DNA of 37,707 bases from Burkholderiales bacterium (GCA_014860355.1 JACZJV010000016.1:1-37707); one strand, 5' to 3'. Shown: positions 21,104-30,375, numbered from the stretch's first letter. Numbers and translations: made by a program. The notes: a model not told the origin generated them from the letters alone.

Positions 21104-21760
21104 TCAGCCAGCCCCGCGATCGAAACGGCGCGCGTATTCGACCAGCGCCGCGCTGTCGTTCAGGCGCAGTTTGCGCATGATGTTCCGCCGGTAGACCTCG
21201 AACAGCTTGTCGTCCATGCCCAGGGCGCCCGCGATCTGCGGCGACGCCAATCCCATGGCGATCAGCCGCAGCACCTCCATTTCCTTGACGCCAAGTGACA
21301 CGGTCCGGGCATCGATGGCGGCCCTGTCCTCGCGGGGTGCCGCAGCCGCGTTCTCCAATCCAGGCAGGGCGATCGATTCGCCGAAAAAGTGCCGTTCGAG
21401 CGTTGCCGTTATCATTGCGTACAGCAGCGAATCGGTGGCGTCGCCCTTGGCGAAGTAGCCTACGGCGCCCGCGTCCAGCATCTGCCGGACATAGTGCGCG
21501 CCGGCATAGGCGGACAGTCCGATCACCCTGACCCCGGGTCTGATCGCAAGCAGCCGCCGGGTGGTCTCGATTCCGTTCATGCCCGGCATGCTGATATCCA
21601 TGCAGGCGACGTCGATCTCGGTCGTCAGCGCAATATCGAGGATCTCCTGCCCGCTGCAGGCTTCTGCCACGATCTTGACGGTCGGGTTTTCCTCGAGCAG
21701 TGCGCGCAGCCTTTCGCGAAACGGTCGGTGATCATCCACCAATGCAACGCGCAATGTCAT
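21104..21760 (-). CDS. NarL/FixJ-family response regulator
   Basis: 218 aa. The receiver domain has acidic residues at the start (VDDHRPF), phosphoacceptor D55 in CMDISMPGMNG and K105 in FAKGD. A LuxR-type helix-turn-helix occupies about 155-215. The recognition helix reads KLFEVYRRNIMRKL where most relatives have KTVEVHRxNIMxKL, so its DNA site may differ. I chose the ATG at 21760: AGAGG lies 9 bases upstream of it but abuts the alternative ATG at 21769. It probably pairs with the orphan NarL-type kinase at 16566-17507; this is inference from family matching and proximity. It lies downstream of the multicopper oxidase on the same strand. Confidence 0.9.
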   Translation of the reverse strand: MTLRVALVDDHRPFRERLRALLEENPTVKIVAEACSGQEILDIALTTEIDVACMDISMPGMNGIETTRRLLAIRPGVRVIGLSAYAGAHYVRQMLDAGAVGYFAKGDATDSLLYAMITATLERHFFGESIALPGLENAAAAPREDRAAIDARTVSLGVKEMEVLRLIAMGLASPQIAGALGMDDKLFEVYRRNIMRKLRLNDSAALVEYARRFDRGAG

Positions 21761-21843
21761 GGCTGTCATCCTCTGAAACGGGCGGATACAGAACGCTGCT
21801 TGCCAGCGCTGCGCCTATGTCTTCCCTGTATCCATCGACCTCA

Positions 21844-21871
21844 AGCCCGGTTTCCCGAAAGCGCCCGGGCT
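21844..21871 (-). terminator. Stem-loop after the multicopper oxidase gene
   Basis: AGCCCGG (21844-21850) and CCGGGCT (21865-21871) form a perfect 7-bp stem, 14-base loop, starting 15 bases past the oxidase stop. It is followed on the minus strand by TTGAGG, so there is only a short T pair. Possible weak terminator between the copper set and the response regulator. Confidence 0.3.
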
Positions 21872-21885
21872 GCGTTGCAGCCGAA

Positions 21886-23874
21886 CTATTTTAGCGGCGC
21901 GATTTTCACGATGGCCCTTTGGTCTTCGTCTATGGTAAAGCGAACCTCCACGCGCGCCTGCAATCCCTGCAGCAGGGTGGCCGGGTTGACCGCGTAGCTC
22001 ATGGTCATCGCCGCCATGAAGCCCGGGATTTCCCTGTGATCGATGACGATACGCCCTTTGCGCAGGTCGGTCGAGATCACTGTGCCGATCCCCTCATGCA
22101 AAGGACCCTGCTGGTTTGCCTGCCCGGCCTTGGGCGCGGCGCCTTTGCCGACGACCAGCGCACCCAGCATGCCCATCTTTTCGTGCGCGGGCACGTGGCA
22201 GTGAAACGGCAGCGTGATGTCCTCGTCGGGGGTGACGAAACGGATGGTTCGGATCCCCGGGCCGGTGAAATCGAGGGCGAACATCGGGTCCAGGCCCGGA
22301 ATCATCATGTCGTGACGCACAGAATCGGTATTCTCCAGGACGAGTTCCACTTCCTCGCAGCGTTCGGCGTGAATTTCACTGGGCTCGAAGCCGTACACCT
22401 CGCCCGGACGGGCGTATTGCGCTCCCTCTTTGACGTGGATCCGGCGCGAGCCGCGCGGCTGCGGGCAGGATTTGGCGATGATCCGGTGCTCTTCCAGTTC
22501 ATGCGCCTCGTCGGATGCAACGGTGATGTCGCGCCGCACGGGATAGGCTGCCTTCCCCGCACTATCACCGCTGCTCCCGCCCTGCGGATACTTCCCCGGA
22601 TCGGTATGGAAAATGGAGGGGTCGAACACCGGCACTTTGCCGCGGTAATAGTCCGGATTGAAGAACGGCTTCAGGCTGGTGGCCACCTTGGGCAGCTTGC
22701 CCTCGCCCATGAACGAGTCGTAGATAATCATGGTCAGATCGCCGCCGGGCCCGATACCGTTATTGGTTACCGCCTGCTCGGTGTGGTCGTGGAACAGCCA
22801 CACGCCTTCCCCCGAGGCATGGGTGTCGTCGCTGCCCGCGCGCAGTTCCAGATCGATGCGCTGGGCGGGGCTGACGGTGTAGACGTCCCGGGCGTAGCGC
22901 ATGGCGGCCGGCACATCGTAGCCGTCCTGCGACAGCAGTATGGGGTGGTGTCCGTGCGTATGCAGCGCAAGCGTGCGCGCACCGGCGTTGAGGATGCGCA
23001 GCAGCACCCGGTCTCCCGGCTTCACCTCGATCGGCGTGTCGCGCAGCGTGAACGGGAAGGACCGCCCGTTCAGCAGAAAGATGTTCGGCTGCCGCTGGGT
23101 AGAATCATAGTCCCTATGCATGCGCCGCTCTATTTCGCGCGGGTCCCGGGTCGATGAGACGATGCGGTTGAGGCGGTCGTCTAGGTCCGAGTACACCAGC
23201 GAGTATTCCTTGGTGTACCCGGCTTCCCGCACCGCCCGGGCCGGGTCCGGAATCCGGCCCGCACCGACTATGAGATGGCGGAAGTTGTTCTCACGCCGGT
23301 TCGGCTCGATGACGAGCATTCCGGCCAGGCCCATCAGTACGTGCACGCTGGGATGCACATGGCAGTGGTACCAGAAGGTGCCGGGGTGTTTGGCGACAAA
23401 TTCGTACGCAAATTCCCCGCCGGGCCTGGTCGGCGCCTGAGTGACCATAGGCACGCCGTCGGCGGCGTTGGGATGTATGGTGCCGTGTACATGGATGGTG
23501 TGGGGAAAGTAGTGCGTGTTGTGCATGACGATGCGCACATGGTCCCCTTCCTCGACGCGTATGGTCGGGCTGGGCGCCCGCGCGGGCGAGCACATCTCCT
23601 CGCCCGGCGGTGCGAAGACCCAGAATGTTTCGTACTGCCCCGGATAAACCTCCTCCTGGATTTCGTCTATCTCCAGGTGGATTTCGACTTCGTCGGGGTC
23701 GCCGTCCCCGTCCAGATCCCGGCCCAGGACCACCGCCCCCGGCGCGGTGCAGGCAATGGAGGGTTCCTGCCACTGCGCTGGCGTCGATGGCACCGCGCCG
23801 GCCGCTGCCGGAAGGGTCGAAAGTGTCGCGAATAAGGCGAGAAAAACGGGGAACAGCAGATGGGAAGTGCGCAA
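21886..23874 (-). CDS. Periplasmic multicopper oxidase with C-terminal CusF-like copper-binding domain
   Basis: 662 aa exported enzyme. A compact signal peptide (RTSHLLFPVFLALF..., Ala-rich cleavage region) follows a TTG start at 23874 with GGAG 5 bases upstream; another TTG at 23907 is in frame. Cupredoxin copper motifs include HTIHVHG at 125-131, HCHVHPSVH from 170, HTHGHH at 305-310, FHDHTEQ near 361, H521 in RHDMMIPG, and a type-1-like HCHVPAHEKM at 558-567. Residues about 595-661 look like a CusF-type domain with HREIPGFMAAMTM supplying His and Met ligands. It likely oxidises Cu(I) or organic substrates in the periplasm, the CusF-like tail delivering or buffering copper. It is last in a minus-strand set with two metal-binding-looking exported proteins. 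Confidence 0.87.
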   Translation of the reverse strand: MRTSHLLFPVFLALFATLSTLPAAAGAVPSTPAQWQEPSIACTAPGAVVLGRDLDGDGDPDEVEIHLEIDEIQEEVYPGQYETFWVFAPPGEEMCSPARAPSPTIRVEEGDHVRIVMHNTHYFPHTIHVHGTIHPNAADGVPMVTQAPTRPGGEFAYEFVAKHPGTFWYHCHVHPSVHVLMGLAGMLVIEPNRRENNFRHLIVGAGRIPDPARAVREAGYTKEYSLVYSDLDDRLNRIVSSTRDPREIERRMHRDYDSTQRQPNIFLLNGRSFPFTLRDTPIEVKPGDRVLLRILNAGARTLALHTHGHHPILLSQDGYDVPAAMRYARDVYTVSPAQRIDLELRAGSDDTHASGEGVWLFHDHTEQAVTNNGIGPGGDLTMIIYDSFMGEGKLPKVATSLKPFFNPDYYRGKVPVFDPSIFHTDPGKYPQGGSSGDSAGKAAYPVRRDITVASDEAHELEEHRIIAKSCPQPRGSRRIHVKEGAQYARPGEVYGFEPSEIHAERCEEVELVLENTDSVRHDMMIPGLDPMFALDFTGPGIRTIRFVTPDEDITLPFHCHVPAHEKMGMLGALVVGKGAAPKAGQANQQGPLHEGIGTVISTDLRKGRIVIDHREIPGFMAAMTMSYAVNPATLLQGLQARVEVRFTIDEDQRAIVKIAPLK

Positions 23875-23991
23875 TACCGCTCCAGTCTGAATTATCGAAT
23901 TACGCAATGCCGGCGGGTACGTGCGCTATCGCACCCGAACCCCCGCAGGCCTCGTGAAGCGCGGCCGACGCGTAGCCGGTCCGGCGCAGAT

Positions 23992-24585
23992 CTATTTTCC
24001 CATAGACATGCTGTGCGCGTGCGCCGCATGGTCGTGCACCATGGGCATGCTGGTATCGCGCGACGCAGACATGGTGTGCGCGTGCGCCGAGTGATCGTGC
24101 GCCGCAGGCATGGCCCCGGAGGATGCGCTGTGCTGCATGCCGCCCATGGAAGACGAGCCGGACATGGGCTTCATGTACTGCCAATGCAGCATGTCTGCGG
24201 CGAGCGCATAGCCTTTGGCCGCGTCCGCCTGGGCCAGGGCGCGGGCCCGGTCCAGGTCAGCGCGCGCCTGGTCGCAATCGCCATGCGAATCGGCCACGAA
24301 CTTCCTTGCTACATTCAGCAGTGCGTCCACATCGGCCAGCTGGCTCTTGGGCATCATCTCCATGCCCTTCATGTCTTCGACCACCTTGTCGATGGCCTGC
24401 TCCGCCGCCTGCAGATGCTTGGCACAATCCAGGCTCCCGGCCCAGGCCGGGCCCGTCAAGGTCGCCGCCAGAATTGCGGCAGTGCCCACCAATACCCGCC
24501 TGCCGTTCGTCAGGGCAGATGCAATGGCGCTGGATCCGCCGGTTCGTGCCCCGCAGCGCAGGACTTTGCTCGAAAAAATTTTCAT
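23992..24585 (-). CDS. Exported His/Met-rich protein, probable copper binding
   Basis: 197 aa. The long N-terminal signal region ends near TGPAWA-GSLD (about residue 49). The mature part has a helical domain with two cysteines (C54, C104) and MKGMEMMPKS, then a His/Met-rich tail with two copies of an 11-residue repeat, HDHSAHAHTMS (163-173) and HDHAAHAHSMS (184-194). Such tails typically bind Cu(I)/Cu(II) or other soft metals. The ATG at 24585 follows AAGGGG by 6 bases, which decides the start. It is between the Cys-rich protein and the multicopper oxidase on the same strand. I do not recognise a named family for the helical domain. Confidence 0.75.
   Translation of the reverse strand: MKIFSSKVLRCGARTGGSSAIASALTNGRRVLVGTAAILAATLTGPAWAGSLDCAKHLQAAEQAIDKVVEDMKGMEMMPKSQLADVDALLNVARKFVADSHGDCDQARADLDRARALAQADAAKGYALAADMLHWQYMKPMSGSSSMGGMQHSASSGAMPAAHDHSAHAHTMSASRDTSMPMVHDHAAHAHSMSMGK
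24012..24111. repeat. 63-base-period coding repeat of the His/Met tail
   Basis: Two similar stretches of about 37 bases (24012-24048 and 24075-24111) lie 63 bases (21 codons) apart; the first 15 bases are identical. They encode the two HDH-AHAH-MS units, so the tail seems to have grown by an internal duplication. Confidence 0.6.
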
Positions 24586-24674
24586 GATAGACCCCTTCAA
24601 TTTGCAGTTAAAAAATATACCCAGACCAGGCACGCATAAGGTGTGCGCCCGGCAATCGTGATGCGACGGGAGGA

Positions 24675-25124
24675 CTACTGCGGAAGGGGTGGCGCGCGCG
24701 GCGCAGCGAACGCCAGGATCGGGCTGACTGCCCTGGAAGCTAGTACCGAATCGAATGCTTGCGCCGAACACGGGTTGGAGCGCAGCTGAAACAGGCGTGA
24801 TTCCTGGATCGCCGGCAGCTCTACCGGATTCGGCGAGTTGCAGCAGGCGTTGGTGCAGGAACAGCGCCCGCCTTCGTGATCACTGCACGGCGTCGGTGCA
24901 GACACGACCTGGTCGGATGCGACTTTCGCGGAGGCGACAAGTTCGGAGGCGACTTGAACGAATGCGAACTCGGCTGACGCCGCCCGTGCGGCGCGCATGC
25001 CTGCATGCCCGGCATTGTGCGATTCGTGCGCTTGCGCAAACGGGGCAAGCAGCAATAGCAATACGCACGGCAACAGTTGTCGCAGTCGAGTTGCCAGTCG
25101 CATTTTCAATCGAACCGTTTCCAT
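24675..25124 (-). CDS. Small exported Cys/His-rich protein of the copper island
   Basis: 149 aa, unrecognised. A signal peptide is clear (Arg-rich start, LLPCVLLLLLAPFAQA, cleavage before HESHNAGHAG). The mature protein begins with a His cluster, has a Val/Ala-rich middle, then a metal-site-like cysteine cluster CSDHEGGRCSCTNACC at about 88-103, and ends with a Pro-rich RAPPLPQ. The pattern suggests metal binding in the periplasm. It is first of three minus-strand genes leading to the multicopper oxidase, with an 89-base gap before the next. The ATG at 25124 is chosen but its ribosome site is weak (AGG); GTG at 25139 and ATG at 25103 are alternatives. Confidence 0.6.
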   Translation of the reverse strand: METVRLKMRLATRLRQLLPCVLLLLLAPFAQAHESHNAGHAGMRAARAASAEFAFVQVASELVASAKVASDQVVSAPTPCSDHEGGRCSCTNACCNSPNPVELPAIQESRLFQLRSNPCSAQAFDSVLASRAVSPILAFAAPRAPPLPQ

Positions 25125-25343
25125 AGGCCTGGGCTGCACCGGAACATGGCCGGTTTTGGGTCATCCGAAAAAGTTGAGGCGTGGGCCGATTCTAGATTGG
25201 CAGCGCGACGCTGTCGGTACCCAAAGCAGCGCATATCGCTATCAGGTAATCCCCGCAATCCGGGGTTGCACTACCCTGCGCCGTCACTACAGTGAATGCA
25301 GTAGCAGGTACTACCTATGCCGCAGTCGTGAAGGGTGGGCATC

Positions 25344-25365
25344 ACCGATATTCGGTCCACGGTGG
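25344..25365. promoter_or_regulatory. Adjacent short dyads in the copper-island divergent control region
   Basis: The 297-base gap 25125-25421 separates the divergent copper genes. Near the plus-strand gene it holds ACCGATATTCGGT (25344-25356, 5-base arms around TAT) directly followed by CCACGGTGG (25357-25365, 4-base arms). A further small hairpin, CCCCG/CGGGG, is at 25251-25265. No CueR/MerR-type dyad and no strong promoter was found, so an operator role is only a suggestion. Confidence 0.2.
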
Positions 25366-25421
25366 AGGTGCTAAGGTCCGTCTCGTTGGGCAACGTCGTA
25401 AATTTTCATCGAGGAGCGTCC

Positions 25422-26417
25422 ATGAAGCTGTACCTGCTACCGATTGCATTCGCGGCGTTTGCGAGTACCGCCAACGCGTCCTGCGGCACCGCTTTTTGTT
25501 CCGTCAATACACAGTGGGATACGCAAGGTCTTTCAAGCAACCAGGGCTTGCGCATCGACCTGCGCTATTCCTATGCGAAAGCTGACCAGTTCCGCGCCGG
25601 ATCGTCAAGAATTACGCCGGAACAGCCCAGCGGCAGCGACGAAGAAATCGAGGACAAGCGCACTGTCAATCAGATACTCGACATCGACGCCGAGTACACG
25701 ATCAATCCGCGCTGGAATATCGAGCTGGGAGTGCCGGTGGTGATGCGCGACCACACCCATACTTTCGACTCGTCGGTCAGCGCCCCGTTCACGCAGGAAG
25801 CGAAATTCGACAGCCTGGGCGATGTTCGCGTCGTCGCAAAATACAAGTTCGATCTGGGCAGCATCACTTCCGGAAGCGGGATCCGCTTCGGAGTCAAACT
25901 GCCTACCGGCGCGATTGACAAGACCATGAGCCCGCCGGATCCGGCCGACCCGACGGTCCCGTATGCGCTGGAGCGCTCCAGCCAGCCGGGCAGCGGTAGC
26001 ACCGACGCGATCCTCGGCGCCTATTATTTCCGCAGCTATCCAGAGAAGGAGTGGGGCTGGTTTGCCAGCGCCCAGGCGCAGTCTGCGGTATCCATTCGCG
26101 ACGACTACCGACCGGGGAGGATGTTGGGGCTCGATCTGGGGGTCCACCGCTCCCTTACCCCGTCATTGAGCGGCTTGCTGCAGTTGAACGCACAGCAACG
26201 AGCCCGCGACAGCGGAAGCAATGCGAATCCGGCCTCGGGCGGATATTCCTGGAACCTGAGTCCCGGACTGAGTTACGAGTTGACGCCGCAGTGGCAGGTC
26301 TATGGATTTGTGCAGCTCGCGCTGAAACAGTACGCGAATCCGGACTCGGATGTCCCGGGCTCGGGACAGCTGACCGCCCCCTGGTCTGTATCGCTGGGCG
26401 TCGCCCGCCGCTACTGA
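25422..26417 (+). CDS. Outer-membrane beta-barrel-like protein of the copper island
   Basis: 331 aa. A short signal peptide (MKLYLLPIAFAAFASTANA) precedes SCGTAFCSVNTQWDTQGL, with two cysteines at the mature N-terminus. The rest alternates polar and hydrophobic residues in many strands (for example LRIDLRYSYAKAD, WNIELGVPVVMRD, VRVVAKYKFDLG) and closes with the aromatic-ended strand WSVSLGVARRY, a typical outer-membrane barrel ending. Similar proteins are, as I recall, found beside copper or SCO-type genes; that link is from memory. GAGGAG 5 bases before the ATG at 25422 decides the start. It is divergent from the Cys-rich/His-Met/oxidase set and is followed by a good terminator. Confidence 0.7.
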   Translation: MKLYLLPIAFAAFASTANASCGTAFCSVNTQWDTQGLSSNQGLRIDLRYSYAKADQFRAGSSRITPEQPSGSDEEIEDKRTVNQILDIDAEYTINPRWNIELGVPVVMRDHTHTFDSSVSAPFTQEAKFDSLGDVRVVAKYKFDLGSITSGSGIRFGVKLPTGAIDKTMSPPDPADPTVPYALERSSQPGSGSTDAILGAYYFRSYPEKEWGWFASAQAQSAVSIRDDYRPGRMLGLDLGVHRSLTPSLSGLLQLNAQQRARDSGSNANPASGGYSWNLSPGLSYELTPQWQVYGFVQLALKQYANPDSDVPGSGQLTAPWSVSLGVARRY

Positions 26418-26428
26418 CCGGACTACGA

Positions 26429-26465
26429 CGACCCCGGGCACAGCCGGGGTCGAGCTCTTTCTTCA
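26429..26465 (+). terminator. Rho-independent terminator of the barrel protein gene
   Basis: A perfect 9-bp stem, CGACCCCGG (26429-26437) with CCGGGGTCG (26444-26452), 6-base loop, is followed by the T-rich AGCTCTTTCTT. It begins 11 bases past the stop codon. This is the clearest intrinsic terminator in the window. Confidence 0.75.
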
Positions 26466-26562
26466 GGCGACGGCAGGTCCACCATCCTGCCGCACGCGAC
26501 GTTCGCATAGCAATGGGTTTAAACTGCTTGCCGCCTTCCGACGAAACCACCATGGTGTCCCC

Positions 26563-27261
26563 GTGATCAAGCTGTACCAGTTTGCCCCCGCCTTCGGATT
26601 GCCGAATGCCAGCCCCTTCTGCATGAAACTGGAGACCTACCTGCGCATGGCCGGTCTGCCGTACGAACTCGTCAACAGCGGCGACGTGATGAAAGCGCCC
26701 AAGCGCAAGCTGCCCTACATCGACGACGGCGGCACCATCGTCTCCGATACCAGTTTCATCATCGAGTACCTCAAGGGCAGGTATGGCGACCCGCTGGACG
26801 CAGCACTTTCGCCGCGGGACCGCGCCCTGGCCACCGCCTTCCAGCGTCTGCTGGAAGAAAACCTCTATTGGGCGGTGGTACACACGCGCTGGGTGCAGGA
26901 AGACGGATGGGCGCTGACCAGGCAGGCCTTCTTCGGCGGCTTGCCCGTTCCGCTGCGCTGGATCATACCGCCGCTGGCGCGCCGGGGCATGCTCTCGGAA
27001 ATGCGCGGCCAGGGCATCGGCCGCCACAGCGTACAGGAGATCCACGCGATCGGCTGCCGCGACGTCACGGCGATTGCGGACTTTCTCGCCGACAAGCAAT
27101 ACATGCTGGGCGAGCAGCCCAGTTCGCTGGACGCGGCCGCCTACGCCTTTCTGGCCAACCTGCTGTGGGCACCGGTGGATTCACCCATCCGCCACCACGC
27201 GCAGGGCCTGCCCAAGCTTGACGCCTATTGTCAGCGGATGAAAGCGCGCTACTACGCCTGA
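26563..27261 (+). CDS. Glutathione S-transferase-like protein (metaxin/FAXC-type)
   Basis: 232 aa. The thioredoxin-like N-terminal half contains SPFCMKLETYLRMAGLPYE near residues 17-35, the hallmark of the metaxin/failed-axon-connections-like GST group of bacteria, then KLPYIDDGGTIVSDTSFIIEYL. The C-terminal half is all-helical and ends with a typical GST segment LPKLDAYCQRMKARYY. It is probably cytoplasmic; the substrate is unknown. The start is GTG at 26563: an upstream ATG at 26552 runs into a stop after four codons. The ribosome site is weak. It is convergent with the C_GCAxxG_C_C gene. Confidence 0.85.
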   Translation: MIKLYQFAPAFGLPNASPFCMKLETYLRMAGLPYELVNSGDVMKAPKRKLPYIDDGGTIVSDTSFIIEYLKGRYGDPLDAALSPRDRALATAFQRLLEENLYWAVVHTRWVQEDGWALTRQAFFGGLPVPLRWIIPPLARRGMLSEMRGQGIGRHSVQEIHAIGCRDVTAIADFLADKQYMLGEQPSSLDAAAYAFLANLLWAPVDSPIRHHAQGLPKLDAYCQRMKARYYA

Positions 27262-27264
27262 AGC

Positions 27265-27298
27265 GCCTGGCAACAGGCTGGCCTGCGACTAAGCGCAG
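27265..27298. terminator. Two small hairpins between convergent genes
   Basis: GCCTG/CAGGC closed by a GCAA tetraloop (27265-27278) and CTGCG/CGCAG with a 6-base loop (27283-27298) fill the 37-base gap between the convergent GST-like and C_GCAxxG_C_C genes. Stems are only 5 bp and lack T-runs, so bidirectional termination is possible but unproven. Confidence 0.3.
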
Positions 27299-27781
27299 TC
27301 AGAGCATTTCGACGACCCACCGGGTCACGGTCCCCGTGGCATGGGCGCATTGCTTGCCGCGCGCATCGTCGAAGGCCTTGTATTCTCCGGCATCCCACAT
27401 ATTGTAGGTCCGTCCGGTGAATTGCCGTTGCAGCTCCTTGCAGCTGAGGCCGCCGAATTCGCTGCGGAAGCGTTCGGTCAGCTCTCTGGCTTTCTTGAAA
27501 TTGTTCATGTAACGGCCCTTGTCGAGCTTGTCGCGATCGCGACCATACTTTGCGCTCAAGGCCAGGAGGCCGCCGCTCAGGGCGCCGCACACGCCTTCGC
27601 CGAGCAGACCGCCGCCCCCGGATAGCCCGTGGCTCGCCTTGACCGTCTGGTCGTCGACGATGCCGACAGTTTCCTGAACCGTGGCAAGAACGCACTGCGG
27701 GCAGCAGCCGTAGGCGAGTTCGTAGTTCATCGCCTTCGCATAGGCCTGCTCCCCGAGCGCCTGTTTTTGTTCATTGCTCAT
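27299..27781 (-). CDS. C_GCAxxG_C_C-family protein
   Basis: 160 aa cytoplasmic protein with the spaced-cysteine pattern of the C_GCAxxG_C_C family. Cysteines C26/C27/C30 lie in AYGCCPQCVLATV, a Gly-rich stretch HGLSGGGGLLGEGVCGALSGG spans 51-71 with C65, and later C114 and C145 follow. Members are thought to be redox or metal-linked, often near oxidoreductases, but no biochemical role is settled. Cys27-Cys30 forms a CxxC. The ATG at 27781 has GGAG 6 bases upstream, which decides it over the ATG at 27787. It lies 93 bases upstream of the acetoacetyl-CoA synthetase stop on the same strand as that gene. Confidence 0.8.
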   Translation of the reverse strand: MSNEQKQALGEQAYAKAMNYELAYGCCPQCVLATVQETVGIVDDQTVKASHGLSGGGGLLGEGVCGALSGGLLALSAKYGRDRDKLDKGRYMNNFKKARELTERFRSEFGGLSCKELQRQFTGRTYNMWDAGEYKAFDDARGKQCAHATGTVTRWVVEML

Positions 27782-27874
27782 GACCATCTCCGTGCACTGG
27801 ACAGGCCGAATATACCCCTTAAGTCGGAGTTCGGCGATATTCGCGGCGCACGCGCCGCCTGCCTCTAGGTCGAA

Positions 27875-29878
<2,004 letters not shown>

Positions 29879-29881
29879 GAT

Positions 29882-30295
29882 TCAGTGTCCGACAATAGCG
29901 CGGATCGTATCGGGCAGCGGCACCGATTTTTCCCTGGCGTAGTCCACCCAGACCACTTTGGCGCCGCCCTCGGCGTAGATTTTTCCCCGGTCGTAACTCG
30001 GACGCAATTCCAGGTAGGTCTGCAGGCTGCTGCGCCCCACCTCGCCGACGTAGGTCCTGATCTCGACCTCGCCCGGATAGACCAGCTGCTTGATGAAGGT
30101 GCAACTCGCATTGACGATGACCGGCCCCTGACCATTGAGCGCCGCACGCGCGCCTATCGCCTCGAACCAGGAAATGCGCGCCTGCTCCATATAGCGGAAA
30201 TATACCGTGTTGTTGACGTGCCCCATGGCGTCCATGTCGCCCCAGCGTATCGGCATGATTTCTGTATGCACCAGCTTGCGCTTCGTCGCTGCCAT
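29882..30295 (-). CDS. Acyl-CoA thioesterase, 4HBT (hot-dog) family
   Basis: 137 aa hot-dog fold thioesterase. IRWGDMDAMGHVNNTVYFRY near 16-35 carries the catalytic Asp and the HVNN motif of the 4-hydroxybenzoyl-CoA thioesterase/FadM/YbgC group. It probably hydrolyses a short or medium acyl-CoA made in the same pathway as the cotranscribed acetoacetyl-CoA synthetase. The ATG at 30295 was chosen because conservation begins there; a longer frame to 30355 gives unrelated residues. No clear Shine-Dalgarno is seen. It is divergent from the ETF-QO gene. Confidence 0.87.
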   Translation of the reverse strand: MAATKRKLVHTEIMPIRWGDMDAMGHVNNTVYFRYMEQARISWFEAIGARAALNGQGPVIVNASCTFIKQLVYPGEVEIRTYVGEVGRSSLQTYLELRPSYDRGKIYAEGGAKVVWVDYAREKSVPLPDTIRAIVGH

Positions 30296-30325
30296 GGTTA
30301 TTGGTGTCGCGGGACAGGGAGTCGC

Positions 30326-30333
30326 ATTATAAT
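30326..30333. promoter_or_regulatory. Symmetrical -10 element between thioesterase and ETF-QO
   Basis: ATTATAAT is its own reverse complement, so it presents TATAAT on both strands: 30328-30333 facing ETF-QO and 30331-30326 facing the thioesterase. It lies 31 bases from the thioesterase ATG and 72 from the ETF-QO ATG. -35 matches are poor on both sides. A shared, bidirectional -10 is plausible. Confidence 0.35.
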
Positions 30334-30350
30334 TCCCCTCGGCGCGAATA

Positions 30351-30375
30351 TGCACTGCCGCATGCTTTCAGTGCA
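30351..30375. promoter_or_regulatory. Perfect inverted repeat in the ETF-QO leader
   Basis: TGCACTG (30351-30357) and CAGTGCA (30369-30375) are a perfect 7-base inverted repeat with an 11-base spacer, lying downstream of the candidate -10 and about 30 bases before the ETF-QO ATG. It could be a repressor operator or an RNA hairpin in the leader. Confidence 0.35.

Noticed and set aside
23921-23934. GTGCG-CTAT-CGCAC hairpin between the His/Met protein and the oxidase
   Set aside because: Short stem with no conserved neighbour motif; not enough to call a regulatory element.
25250-25300. CueR/MerR-type copper promoter
   Set aside because: No ACCTTCC/GGAAGGT-like dyad or 19-base spacer was found; the best -35/-10 pair (TTGCAC, TACAGT) is weak.
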